A stretch of 64,000 bases of DNA from UMGS1696 sp964463375 (lineage in GTDB: Bacteria > Bacillota > Clostridia > Oscillospirales > CAG-272). Numbering within the stretch: the first letter of the stretch is position 1; each line of letters begins with the position of its first letter. This document shows positions 43,787-52,526 of the stretch, in pieces. The DNA lies in NCBI GenBank assembly GCA_964463375.1, contig CAYXBQ010000003.1:95546-159545 (forward strand), given 5' to 3'. A model generated the notes under the pieces. It was not told the origin of the DNA, did not search any database, and was given only the letters and a program-made list of their open reading frames with translations. The translations under genes were made by a program, and so were the position numbers.

Positions 43787-44290
43787 TCATGCCGGTGTCT
43801 CACTGCCGGGATACGTAAAGCCACGGATGAACCCGGTCACATCGGAGGAGCAAATGTCCCCGCCAATGACCCGCTTTTTGTACACGATCACGTTGGCATA
43901 TACAGTTCCGTTGTAATCCGGATAATTCGTGACCCGGAACGTGTACCGCACCACATCCTTGTCCTTGTACCGGGATAGATCCAGCCCCTGCCGCTTTTGC
44001 AGCTCGTTGTAGGCGTTCATCACCTTGTCGAACTGGGTAGGGATCCGGATCTCCAGCGTTTCCAGCGGCTTCTCCTCCACTGTCCAGCCGAACTGGGTCA
44101 GGAAGGAGACCACATCTGCCTCTGTTTTGATCTTGTCGTAGGAATATTTGGCATTGGTCGCCGCAATGGCTGCCGTGGCCGCTGGCTCATAGGCCGGCAC
44201 AAAGATCACCAACAAACACAGTGCCAGCACCGCCGCCCCAATGACCCCGATGAATTTCAGCGTATTTGCCCGAACCGTATAGATAAACAT
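43787..44290 (-). CDS. DUF4830-type single-span membrane protein
   Basis: 167 residues: one N-terminal membrane helix (about residues 9-30, LKFIGVIGAAVLALCLLVIF) and an outside domain with SFLTQFGW, LEIRIPTQFDKVMNAYNELQKRQGLDLSRY and YANVIVYKKRVIGGDICS, which I recall as DUF4830. Function unknown. An AGGAGG box six bases from the ATG fixes the start. It is upstream of the cation ATPase gene on the same strand. Confidence 0.75.
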   Translation of the reverse strand: MFIYTVRANTLKFIGVIGAAVLALCLLVIFVPAYEPAATAAIAATNAKYSYDKIKTEADVVSFLTQFGWTVEEKPLETLEIRIPTQFDKVMNAYNELQKRQGLDLSRYKDKDVVRYTFRVTNYPDYNGTVYANVIVYKKRVIGGDICSSDVTGFIRGFTYPGSETPA

Positions 44291-44380
44291 ATAAAACCTC
44301 CTGTTCCACCTATTGGCTGGTACAGTATACGGGACGGGCGGCGCAGATATACCCATTTTTTCCCATAGGAGGAATCCCAT

Positions 44381-45709
44381 ATGCAGTTTTGTTTTTCCAA
44401 TCCCCAGATCCAGACCCTGCTGGACAGTGCCATACACGCCTGCCCCTGTGGTAAGACCCATACCTTAGAGACCACCGACTGCGTGATCACCGAGAATGCT
44501 GCCGCTATGCTGGCGGAGTACGTCCGGACCTATACCCACCCCGTGATCTTCTGTGATACCAATACCGAGGTGTTTGCGAAGGCGTTGCCGTGCTATAGCA
44601 GTGTCGATTGCCTGGTGTTCCCCGGAAATGCCCACGCTACCGAGATCCATACCGGTACGGGAGACGCTTTCATCGCCGAGAAAAAGCCCGATGTGCTGAT
44701 CGCCTGCGGTTCCGGCTCCCTCCATGACATCACCCGTTTCTGCGCCAATACCGCCGGTCTGCCCTTTGTGTCCTATCCCACTGCCGCCAGCGTAGACGGC
44801 TTTATGTCCGGGATCGCCGCTATGACCTGGCACGGCCGCAAGGTATCGTTCCCGTCCACGCCGCCCATCGCCGTGTTTGCGGATCCCCGTATCAGTGCCA
44901 ACGCACCGGCTCGCCTGACCGCCTCCGGTGTTGGGGACGTGCTGGGGAAGTACATCTCCCTGTTCGATTGGCACTTAGCGCATCTGTTGATCGACGAATA
45001 CGAATGCCCCAATATCGTAGCCCTGACCGAAGCCGCTGTGGCCGGTGTGCTGGATGCCCTGCAAAATAAGGATACGATCACCACCTTAGACTACACCTGC
45101 CGTGTGCTGGAGGCACTTTTGGTATCCGGTCTGGCTATGCAGCTCACCGGCAACTCCCGCCCCGCTTCCGCCGCCGAACACCATATGTCCCATATGTGGG
45201 AAATGGCGCTGATCAACGAGAAGACCACGGCCCTCCACGGAGAACAGGTGGCCGTTGGTACTCTGACCGCCATGGACGTGTATAAGGCTGCCCTGGAAAA
45301 AGGACTGGACTGGGATACCATTGGCAAGCTGGATATGGACAAGATCTTCAACGAAGCCGAGATCCGTGCCGCATACAAGGACATCACCCCCGGTATCCTG
45401 AAGGAAAACAGCCCCGACGGCACCGTAGCCTCCTGCAGCCTGAGCCTGCTCCACGTGACCGATCCGGTGGAGACGGAAGAAAAGATCCGGAAGCTGTTTG
45501 CCGCTCTGCCCGATGCTGCCTACCTGCGTGCCCTGGCCGAAAAAGCCGGCTGCACCACCACCATGACCGAGATCGGTCTGCCGGAGGACCCTGCATTCCT
45601 TGCCAAGTCCCTACGGTACGCACCGTATATCCGCAACCGCCTGACCCTGCTCAAGATCCTCTCTGCCTGCGAGGTCATGCAGGACCCCCACTGGGGAACA
45701 AATCACTAA
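44381..45709 (+). CDS. egsA: sn-glycerol-1-phosphate dehydrogenase (AraM/EgsA)
   Basis: 442 residues in the iron-containing/GldA-like fold. The NAD-binding part contains ACGSGSLHDITRF and SYPTAASVDGFMSGIAAM; metal ligands are probable in SGVGDVLGKY (Asp) and the two downstream His regions (EHHMSHMWEMA, ALHGEQVAVG). It makes sn-glycerol-1-phosphate from DHAP, used for unusual lipids in Bacillus relatives. AGGAGG ribosome site. No lipid partner gene is beside it. Confidence 0.88.
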   Translation: MQFCFSNPQIQTLLDSAIHACPCGKTHTLETTDCVITENAAAMLAEYVRTYTHPVIFCDTNTEVFAKALPCYSSVDCLVFPGNAHATEIHTGTGDAFIAEKKPDVLIACGSGSLHDITRFCANTAGLPFVSYPTAASVDGFMSGIAAMTWHGRKVSFPSTPPIAVFADPRISANAPARLTASGVGDVLGKYISLFDWHLAHLLIDEYECPNIVALTEAAVAGVLDALQNKDTITTLDYTCRVLEALLVSGLAMQLTGNSRPASAAEHHMSHMWEMALINEKTTALHGEQVAVGTLTAMDVYKAALEKGLDWDTIGKLDMDKIFNEAEIRAAYKDITPGILKENSPDGTVASCSLSLLHVTDPVETEEKIRKLFAALPDAAYLRALAEKAGCTTTMTEIGLPEDPAFLAKSLRYAPYIRNRLTLLKILSACEVMQDPHWGTNH

Positions 45710-45767
45710 AGGAGGAAAACATACACGCTGTCCGTATCCCAAAAGGCGGCAGTGTAGAAAATCTGTC

Positions 45768-46886
45768 ATGCTTTGCTATGTATTTCAAACAGATGGGCAG
45801 CTGCTGTGTTATTTTCCGTTAGAGGCGGATACCCCCGCAGCGGTGGAGGATGCAGATCGACAGGCACGACAAGAGGCGTTTTATAGCCATCTATCCCCGG
45901 AAGAGCGAAAGCAGTTTATGGCCTTTTGCAAGGGCAACGGGAAGAAATGCCGTCTGGATACAGCATTGCTGGCCAACTTTTTGCAAGAACCGGAGACAGC
46001 CCTGTTTGCCGAACGCTATGGTCGCTCCCGGATCCCGCTGCAATACCCCAACGGCCTGCTGCTCCAGCTGGTGGATCGATCCATTTTAAGTGCTATGAAC
46101 ACGCAGTATAAAAGCAAGGATGCGCTGATCCTGACCCTACTCCAGCATACGCCCACTACCCAGATCCGACTGGATACGCTGCTGTTGGGGAACACCTCCC
46201 ATGTGGTGCGTTACCTGTTGAATATAACGGAGCAGGTCTATGAGCCGGAGCAGGCGGTGCCGGTGCCCGCACTGTGTGCCTATCGCCAAAATAGAGACGG
46301 ATATATCACAGAGGAAGCACTGGATATGGTGGGCATCGTGTTGTTTTTGGCACAGGAAATGCCAAAGCTGCCGATGTTCAATACGATCCAGATCTGTTGT
46401 GACAAGGAGCTCCAGCAGCTACAGAACATTTGGGTCGCCGGGAAGCATTCGCTGTTTTTGTATATTTATGTGCTGCTTACCTATTTTGTGAGCATCGTTT
46501 CCCAACAGTACAGATCCCATATGACCGTCGAGCCCAGTGGCGACAAAGTCTGCCTTCGTGTGTACGGTACCATCCCCCGGCAGCTGGGTTCGGTCGAGAC
46601 CACCAGCGATATAGACCCGCTGATCCGGCAGTTCCCGGTCGGCCGTGGCTTGCTGCTGATGCTGCACTGGCTGCTGGTGCGGAATGGCATGCCCCATACA
46701 TACCAGATCGCAGAAACCGAACAGGAGAAGCATCGGTTGGAGGTGTGCCTGTATTTTGACCCGATCCCCCAGGATGAGATCGTATTTCGACATCCCACCG
46801 ATCCAAACGCATGGGCTACGTACCTGCCGGAAACGGAGCTGCTATTGTTTCTGCTGCTGTCTGGCGGCGATGTACCGGAGTTGTGA
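45768..46886 (+). CDS. Unrecognised protein, possible degenerate histidine-kinase-like ATPase C-terminus
   Basis: 372 residues; I do not recognise the family. No membrane span or signal peptide beyond one short hydrophobic stretch (LFLYIYVLLTYFVSIV, near residue 230). The C-terminal segment (FPVGRGLLLMLHWLLVRNG, then LEVCLYFDPIP) resembles the G-box and final strand of GHKL ATPases but the N and G1 boxes are not evident, so this is tentative. No ribosome site precedes the ATG; a GGAGG lies ~50 bases upstream. It lies after egsA on the same strand and ends at a bidirectional terminator. Confidence 0.6.
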   Translation: MLCYVFQTDGQLLCYFPLEADTPAAVEDADRQARQEAFYSHLSPEERKQFMAFCKGNGKKCRLDTALLANFLQEPETALFAERYGRSRIPLQYPNGLLLQLVDRSILSAMNTQYKSKDALILTLLQHTPTTQIRLDTLLLGNTSHVVRYLLNITEQVYEPEQAVPVPALCAYRQNRDGYITEEALDMVGIVLFLAQEMPKLPMFNTIQICCDKELQQLQNIWVAGKHSLFLYIYVLLTYFVSIVSQQYRSHMTVEPSGDKVCLRVYGTIPRQLGSVETTSDIDPLIRQFPVGRGLLLMLHWLLVRNGMPHTYQIAETEQEKHRLEVCLYFDPIPQDEIVFRHPTDPNAWATYLPETELLLFLLLSGGDVPEL

Positions 46887-46906
46887 CCGTTCATAACAAA
46901 AAACAT

Positions 46907-46970
46907 AAAAATGAGACTGTCTCCCGGAAGAGAGGGCGTACCCATTTTCCGAAAGAGCAGTCTCATTTTC
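46907..46970. terminator. Bidirectional terminator between the unrecognised gene and pepD
   Basis: AAAATGAGACTG / CAGTCTCATTTT stem with T runs on both sides; convergent genes. Confidence 0.85.
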
Positions 46971-46984
46971 TTGTGGCTATGGCA

Positions 46985-48433
46985 TCAGTGCAGTACCTCT
47001 AACATATGCAGCACCAGCGTGGTCAGCCGATCCAGGGAGGACAGCCGCAGGTATTCATCGGGAGAGTGCAGGTTCTGGATGTCCGGTCCAATGGAAATGA
47101 TGTCCATGTCCGGGCACTTTTCCATGAGCAGCCCGCATTCCAGCCCCGCATGGATCCCAATGATCTTTGCCTCCCTACCAAACAGATCCTGCCAGCAGTC
47201 CTTGTAGCAGCGCTGCATCCGGGAACCGGTGCGGAAGGCCCAACCGGGATACCGGCTCCTGTGGGTACAAGCGGCACCGGACAGGGCAGCACAGCTTTCC
47301 AGAAGTTCCTGCATATCGTCCAGCTGGCTCGACACCGAAGACCGAGACGATACCGTCAACTCCACCGCCGCCTCTGTGGTACGCACGATCCCCAAGCTGG
47401 AAGAGGTCTCCACCAGCCCCGGAATGTCTCTGCTCATGCGCCGTACCCCCACCGGGATCACCCGCAGCAGGGAGACCGCCGCCACCGTGTCAGCCGCAGA
47501 CAAGCACCCGTTGGAGACTGCATCCGCTACCGTCACCGCAAAGCCCTTGTCTTCCTCCACCAGCTCTGCCCGCAGTACCGCTTCCATTTCCCGGATCGCC
47601 GCCACCGCAGCCGCCTTGTCCGAGACTGCTATGACTGCCGTGCATTCTCTGGGGATCGCATTGTCTCTCGCACCGCCATCCAGGGAGATCAGCCGCATAG
47701 CACAAGCGCCGGAGGAGGCCTGTAGCAGCTTTCCCATGGCCGGAATGGCAGGTGTCCGCCCTTTGTGGATGTCCTCGCCGGAGTGCCCGCCAGCCAGACC
47801 GGAGATAGCCACCGACAGCACAGCCATGCCGGCCGGGAGCTCCTCCTTGTGGATGGGCAACACCAGATCCGTGCGGACCCCACCGGCACAGGCCGCCGTA
47901 GCTTCGCCTTCTCCGGCAGAATCTAAGTTGATCATCTGCTTGCCCAGAAGCAGCGTGTGGTCAAAATGCCGCATCCCATCCATACCGGTTTCCTCCGACG
48001 TGGTGAAGACGCATTCCAACATAGGCCCACGCAGCTCCGGCTTTTCCAGCAGCATCAGCATGATGGCAACGGCAACACCATTGTCTGCTCCCAGCGTCGT
48101 ACCGTCTGCGTGGAGAATATCGCCCTCCTGCACCAGCCGGATCGGGTCACGGAGAAAATCGTGCTCCACATCTCCGTTGGCTTCGCAGACCATGTCCATA
48201 TGCCCTTGCAGTACCACAGAGGGCGCATGCTCATAGCCAACCCCAGCGGCACGGCGAATATACACGTTGTCCTGCTCGTCCCGTACGCAGAATAGGCCAC
48301 GGTCTTTGGCAAAAGCTTCCACATATGCCGCAATGGCACGTTCGTTCCCGGAGCCTCTGGGGATGGCAGAGATGGCAGCAAAGTGGTTCAGCACCGCCAT
48401 AGTGTCCGGCGTAAAGGATTCATTTTCAAACAT
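46985..48433 (-). CDS. pepD: Aminoacyl-histidine dipeptidase (PepD, M20C)
   Basis: 482 residues. Signatures: SAIPRGSGNERAI, VVLQGHMDMVCEAN (zinc His and Asp), TTLGADNGVAVAIML, and TTSEETGMDGM (catalytic Glu pair). Dimerisation and lid domains follow. PepD cleaves Xaa-His and other dipeptides. AGGAGG ribosome site. Convergent with the unrecognised gene, divergent from ispD. Confidence 0.93.
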   Translation of the reverse strand: MFENESFTPDTMAVLNHFAAISAIPRGSGNERAIAAYVEAFAKDRGLFCVRDEQDNVYIRRAAGVGYEHAPSVVLQGHMDMVCEANGDVEHDFLRDPIRLVQEGDILHADGTTLGADNGVAVAIMLMLLEKPELRGPMLECVFTTSEETGMDGMRHFDHTLLLGKQMINLDSAGEGEATAACAGGVRTDLVLPIHKEELPAGMAVLSVAISGLAGGHSGEDIHKGRTPAIPAMGKLLQASSGACAMRLISLDGGARDNAIPRECTAVIAVSDKAAAVAAIREMEAVLRAELVEEDKGFAVTVADAVSNGCLSAADTVAAVSLLRVIPVGVRRMSRDIPGLVETSSSLGIVRTTEAAVELTVSSRSSVSSQLDDMQELLESCAALSGAACTHRSRYPGWAFRTGSRMQRCYKDCWQDLFGREAKIIGIHAGLECGLLMEKCPDMDIISIGPDIQNLHSPDEYLRLSSLDRLTTLVLHMLEVLH

Positions 48434-48475
48434 AGATACTATGCTTCCTCCTGATCGTAAATTCCATACAGTATT

Positions 48476-48503
48476 ATTATACCAGATTGCGGGAAAAGTG
48501 CAA
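48476..48503 (-). promoter_or_regulatory. Promoter of pepD
   Basis: On the minus strand: TTGCAC (48498-48503), 16-base spacer ending TGG, TATAAT (48476-48481). Confidence 0.72.
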
Positions 48504-48588
48504 GCATATCGGCGTGAAAAAATGGGAGAAATCTGCCCGGAAATGAAAAAAATCCGGGATTGCTATTTCAAAATCGGCATTTCTGTGG

Positions 48589-48594
48589 TATACT
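48589..48594 (+). promoter_or_regulatory. Extended -10 upstream of ispD
   Basis: TGTGGTATACT; TTCAAA 16 bases upstream is a weak -35. Confidence 0.55.
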
Positions 48595-48636
48595 ATATAG
48601 GAGTAGAAAATCAGGATGACACCAGAGGAGGTGCCT

Positions 48637-49398
48637 ATGGCAAATTCGATCCCGGAGAAGGATACCCGCTCCATGCTGCAAAAGCTGTTTGGACATCCGG
48701 ATCCACACCGATACCATGCGGCTGTGCTGTTGGCAGCAGGCAGTGGCGTGCGGTTCGGGCAGGCAGAAGGAAAGCATATGGCTGTGGTGGAAGGCGTACC
48801 GGTGCTGGCCCGCAGTGCCATGGCATTTGAATCCTGCCCGGCCGTGGATGAGATCGTGGTCGTGACAAGGGAAGAGGATATAGAGACCTGCCGGGAGCTG
48901 CTTTCCGGTATCACCAAGCTGCGTGCTGTGGTAGTCGGCGGTGCCACGAGACAGCAGTCTGCCAAGCTCGGCTTTGATGCCATCGATCCCAAAGCGGAGC
49001 TGGTGTCGATCCACGATGCCGCCCGCTGCCTGGTCACGCCGGAGCTGATCACCAGGGTCACAGAGGAAGCCGCCCGATACGGTGCTGCCGCCGCTGCGGA
49101 GAAAACGGTGGACACCGTCAAGCGGGTCAACGGAGAGGGGATCATCCAGGAGACGCTGGATCGAGAGACCATTTGGCTTGCCAAGACCCCACAGACCTTT
49201 TTAGCCGATATGTATCGTGCTGCCGCCTATATGGCCGAACGGGACCATATCACCGCCACCGACGACTGTGCTTTGGCAGAGCGGCTGGGCTTTTCCGTGC
49301 GGCTGGTGGACTGCGGCTGGGAAAACATCAAGATCACCTTTCCGGAGGACGTAGCCAGAGCCGAAATGATCTTAGAGCTGCGCCGGAAACGGGGATAG
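48637..49398 (+). CDS. ispD: 2-C-methyl-D-erythritol 4-phosphate cytidylyltransferase
   Basis: 253 residues. CTP-binding motif AAVLLAAGSGVRFGQ, VDEIVVVTREED, VSIHDAARCLVTPELI and the Lys in AAAEKTVDTVK identify IspD. It activates MEP with CTP in isoprenoid synthesis. An AGAGGAGGT site five bases before the ATG excludes the earlier ATG at 48616. Eight bases before ispF, as in many Firmicutes. Confidence 0.95.
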   Translation: MANSIPEKDTRSMLQKLFGHPDPHRYHAAVLLAAGSGVRFGQAEGKHMAVVEGVPVLARSAMAFESCPAVDEIVVVTREEDIETCRELLSGITKLRAVVVGGATRQQSAKLGFDAIDPKAELVSIHDAARCLVTPELITRVTEEAARYGAAAAAEKTVDTVKRVNGEGIIQETLDRETIWLAKTPQTFLADMYRAAAYMAERDHITATDDCALAERLGFSVRLVDCGWENIKITFPEDVARAEMILELRRKRG

Positions 49399-49406
49399 GA
49401 GGACAT

Positions 49407-49877
49407 ATGCGGATCGGACACGGGTATGATGCCCATCGCTTCTGCGAAAACAAGGAACTGCACTTAGGCGGCGTTGCCATCGATTCGCCACTGGGACTGC
49501 TGGCCCATTCCGACGGAGACGTGGTGCTGCACGCCATCACCGATGCCCTATTGGGTGCGGCGGGTATGGGAGATATCGGCAAGCTGTATCCCGACACCGA
49601 TGCAGCCTACGCCGGGATCGACAGCCGGATCCTGCTGCGGGACAGTGTAAAGCGTTTGCACGAAAAAGGCTTCGCTGTCGAATATTTGGACGTGACGATC
49701 ATAGCCCAAAAGCCCAAGCTGGCACCGTACATAGAGGCCATGCGGGAGACCATTGCGCAGGATATAGACGTGCCAAGCGACCGGGTGAACGTGAAGGCGA
49801 CCACAGAGGAAAAAATGGGCTTCACAGGACGTGGGGAAGGGATCAGTACCCACGCCGTGTGCCTGCTGCAGGAATAA
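49407..49877 (+). CDS. ispF: 2-C-methyl-D-erythritol 2,4-cyclodiphosphate synthase
   Basis: 156 residues. RIGHGYDAHRF (zinc Asp and His), GLLAHSDGDVVLHAITDALLGA, and TTEEKMGFTGRGEGI are complete. It makes MEcPP, next to ispD in the same pathway and transcript (TAGGAGGACATATG start). The open frame continues upstream in the ispD region, but only the AGGAGG-led ATG is plausible. Confidence 0.97.
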   Translation: MRIGHGYDAHRFCENKELHLGGVAIDSPLGLLAHSDGDVVLHAITDALLGAAGMGDIGKLYPDTDAAYAGIDSRILLRDSVKRLHEKGFAVEYLDVTIIAQKPKLAPYIEAMRETIAQDIDVPSDRVNVKATTEEKMGFTGRGEGISTHAVCLLQE

Positions 49878-50157
49878 AAAGAACCGGTGCCTCTCTCCTA
49901 CGATCCGATCTTCCAAGATGCGATCTTCCAAAATCGGAGAAAAGCGCCGGCTCTCTACACGAAAGAGGCGGGAACCAACAGAGCCATATACGTCCGGTAT
50001 TTTCGCGCACCATCCCACGCTCCCGACCCTTTCGGAGATCTGGTTCAGGTACGGCCGCTTTGGTAAGGTGCCGTACGATCTCAGTTTATGCAAAAACCGG
50101 CAGAGCGTTCCGGTACATCTGAAAACTATACATACAACAAAGAAAGAAGGATCCATT
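49878..50157 (+). other. Structured intergenic region between ispF and rpe
   Basis: 280 bases. It holds a 15-base tandem repeat (49907-49936), a GTACGGC...GCCGTAC hairpin (50049-50076) and an ACCGG...CCGGT hairpin (50096-50114). Open in one frame but with no family resemblance. No clear terminator or promoter was seen. Confidence 0.5.
49907..49936 (+). repeat. Two-copy 15-base tandem repeat
   Basis: CGATCTTCCAAGATG then CGATCTTCCAAAATC, 13 of 15 bases identical; flanked by CCGAT/ATCGG which can pair. Confidence 0.7.
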
Positions 50158-50838
50158 ATGAACAGAACCATGTTGACAGCGCCGTCCCTTTTGGCGTGCG
50201 ATTTTCTGCACCTGGAGGATGAGGTACGCAGAGCCGAGCGTTCCGGTGCCGATTGGCTCCATTTGGATGTGATGGACGGGGTCTATGTGCCCAACCTGAG
50301 CTTTGGCTTTGACATCATCTCCAAGCTGCGCACCGTATCGAACCTGTACTTTGACGTACATATGATGACCGTGTGCCCGGAGAAATACTTAGAAGTGCTG
50401 CAAAAGGCCGGTGCCAACTCCGTCAATATCCACTCCGATGTGCTGTCGAAGGAAAAGACCATCGAGACCCTTCGTGCCATCAAGAGCCTGGGGATGGATG
50501 CCGCCGTGGCCCTGAAGCCCAAGGTAGCCGCCGAGGAGATCGCCGACTTCATCCCCTACTGCGACATGGTGCTGGTCATGACCGTAGAGCCGGGCTTTGG
50601 CGGCCAGAAGTTTATGGCAGACATGATGCCCAAGGTGACAGCGATCCGTAAGATGGCCGACAGTTGCAAGCCGGAGCTGCACATCCAGGTGGATGGTGGT
50701 GTCAGCGCAGCCAATATCGACCAGTGTGCCGCCGCCGGAGCCAATGTGTTCGTGGTAGGCACCTCCTCCTTCCGGGCACCGGATATGCAAGCTGCACTGG
50801 CGGAAATGAAGGATATTGCGGTGCAGGCTGGCAAATAA
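50158..50838 (+). CDS. rpe: Ribulose-phosphate 3-epimerase
   Basis: 226 residues, TIM barrel. SLLACDFLHLEDEVRRAE, HLDVMDGVYVPNLSFG, DVHMMTVCPEKY, VMTVEPGFGGQKFM and IQVDGGVSAANI are the Rpe signature set with metal His/Asp residues. It interconverts ribulose-5-P and xylulose-5-P. AAGAAGG ribosome site. 39 bases before mgtE. Confidence 0.96.
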   Translation: MNRTMLTAPSLLACDFLHLEDEVRRAERSGADWLHLDVMDGVYVPNLSFGFDIISKLRTVSNLYFDVHMMTVCPEKYLEVLQKAGANSVNIHSDVLSKEKTIETLRAIKSLGMDAAVALKPKVAAEEIADFIPYCDMVLVMTVEPGFGGQKFMADMMPKVTAIRKMADSCKPELHIQVDGGVSAANIDQCAAAGANVFVVGTSSFRAPDMQAALAEMKDIAVQAGK

Positions 50839-50877
50839 TACTGTAAATCAATCCCTATAGAAAGGAGCCGCCTTATT

Positions 50878-52227
50878 ATGTTTGAGGAAAGACTGGAAGA
50901 GATCAGTGAACTGCTGGAGAATCGGGAGTATCATAAACTGCGAAGTATGCTATCCGAATATGAGGCGGCAGATATTGCGACCCTATTTGACGAGATCCCC
51001 ATCGATGCCATCGGTCTGCTGTTTCGACTGCTGCCCAAGGAAGCTGCGGCAGAGGTGTTCGTGGAACTGGACAGCGATAAGCAGCAGACCCTGATCCAGG
51101 CCTTCAGCGATGCGGAGCTGGAAGCGGTGCTGGACCAGCTGTTCGTGGACGATACCGTAGACATCATCGAGGAAATGCCTGCCAATGTGGTGAAGCGGAT
51201 CATCGACCGGACAGAGCCGGAAAAGCGCAGCCAGATCAACAAGATCCTGAACTATCCCAAAAACAGCGCCGGTTCTCTCATGACCACGGAGTTCGTAGAG
51301 CTGAAGACCCACATGACCTGCGACGACGTGTACAAAAACATCAAGCGTTCCGGCGTGAAGAAGGAGACCATCTACGACTGCTACGTCACCGATGCCGGTC
51401 GTCGGCTCATTGGTGTGCTGTCTGTCAAGGATCTGCTGCTGACCGAGGACGAGGATGCCACCGTAGAGACCCTGATGCAGACGGAGCCCATCGCCGCCGG
51501 TGTGCTGGACGATGAGGAAGTGGTGGCAAGCACCCTGAAAAAGTACGGCTTCATGGCACTGCCAGTGGTGGATAACGAGAACCGTCTGGTGGGGATCATC
51601 ACCTACGACGACGCCATGGACGTGCTGGAGGAAAGCAGCTCGGAAGACATGGAAATGATGGCGGCCATCACACCTACCGATAAGCCGTATCTGAAAAATA
51701 CCGTGTGGGAGACGTGGAAAAAGCGTATCCCCTGGTTGCTGATCCTGATGCTGTCCTCCACCTTCACCAGCAAAATATTGCAGCATTTCGAGGATGCCCT
51801 GGTGCAGTGTGCCGCCCTGACCGCCTTTATACCCATGCTCATGGGTACCGGTGGGAACGCCGGTGGGCAGGTCTCCGTGACGGTGATCCGTGGTCTGTCC
51901 TTAGGTGAGATCAAAATGAGCGATGCCCTGCGGATCGTTTGGAAGGAGCTGCGTGTGGCACTGCTGGCGGGCGGGACATTGGCAGTGGTCAATTTTGCCA
52001 AAATGTTGGCCTTTGACAACGTGACCACACTGGTAGCCGCCGTGGTCTCCGTGACCGTGTTTGCCGTGGTGATCCTTGCCAAGCTGGTGGGTGGACTCAT
52101 GCCGATTCTTGCCAAGCGTGTGGGCTGCGACCCTGCCGTCATGGCCAATCCCTTCATCACCACCATCGTGGACGTGATGTCGCTGCTGGTGTATTTCGGC
52201 ATGGCAAAGCTGCTGCTGGGACTGTAA
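50878..52227 (+). CDS. mgtE: Magnesium transporter MgtE
   Basis: 449 residues: N-terminal superhelix (LLPKEAAAEVFVELD), tandem CBS domains (residues ~135-255, with VGIITYDDAMDVLEE), a plug helix and five C-terminal membrane helices with GTGGNAGGQVS, the pore motif. Mg2+ sensing by the CBS part gates transport. The 39-base gap to rpe is too short for a Mg2+ riboswitch. Confidence 0.96.
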   Translation: MFEERLEEISELLENREYHKLRSMLSEYEAADIATLFDEIPIDAIGLLFRLLPKEAAAEVFVELDSDKQQTLIQAFSDAELEAVLDQLFVDDTVDIIEEMPANVVKRIIDRTEPEKRSQINKILNYPKNSAGSLMTTEFVELKTHMTCDDVYKNIKRSGVKKETIYDCYVTDAGRRLIGVLSVKDLLLTEDEDATVETLMQTEPIAAGVLDDEEVVASTLKKYGFMALPVVDNENRLVGIITYDDAMDVLEESSSEDMEMMAAITPTDKPYLKNTVWETWKKRIPWLLILMLSSTFTSKILQHFEDALVQCAALTAFIPMLMGTGGNAGGQVSVTVIRGLSLGEIKMSDALRIVWKELRVALLAGGTLAVVNFAKMLAFDNVTTLVAAVVSVTVFAVVILAKLVGGLMPILAKRVGCDPAVMANPFITTIVDVMSLLVYFGMAKLLLGL

Positions 52228-52240
52228 AGCGGCAAACTTT

Positions 52241-52260
52241 GGTGAAAAAAACACCTTTTT
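52241..52260 (+). terminator. Weak terminator-like hairpin after mgtE
   Basis: GGTG-AAAAAAA-CACC followed by TTTTT; only 4 base pairs. Confidence 0.35.
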
Positions 52261-52348
52261 GTGGAATGTGGGCAAATTGGCTGGATTTTTGGCGGTTTTG
52301 GCGAGAAAAATCTGGGAGAAGTGCCAGCCTAAAAAATGCGGTAAGAAC

Positions 52349-52377
52349 TTCAAAAATGGCGTGACCTATGGTATAAT
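52349..52377 (+). promoter_or_regulatory. Promoter of the prs-argS-yebC string
   Basis: TTCAAA (52349-52354), 17-base spacer ending TGG, TATAAT (52372-52377). Confidence 0.72.
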
Positions 52378-52384
52378 ATATGTA

Positions 52385-52526
52385 AGATAGGATTGGTGCG
52401 GAATGGCCTGCCCGACACTCTGCGGATGACCGGATGCGTGTTACCCAAAGGGCCGTCCTCCCAATACGGAAAGTAGCACAGGAGAGATGCCTGTGTAAAA
52501 GAAATGTATTAAAAAGGGGTACAAAA
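52385..52526 (+). promoter_or_regulatory. Structured 5' leader of prs (candidate regulatory RNA)
   Basis: ~140 bases between promoter and start codon with CACAGG...CCTGTG (52477-52495), a CGG-ATGA-CCG loop inside an ACAC/GTGT stem, and a GGCC...GGCC pair. No match to a riboswitch class I can name. Confidence 0.4.

Noticed and set aside
49831..50157. N-terminal extension of Rpe by ~109 codons
   Set aside because: The family starts at the ATG at 50158 with AAGAAGG; the extension overlaps ispF and has no homologous features.
50839..50877. Mg2+ (M-box) riboswitch before mgtE
   Set aside because: Only 39 bases between rpe and mgtE.
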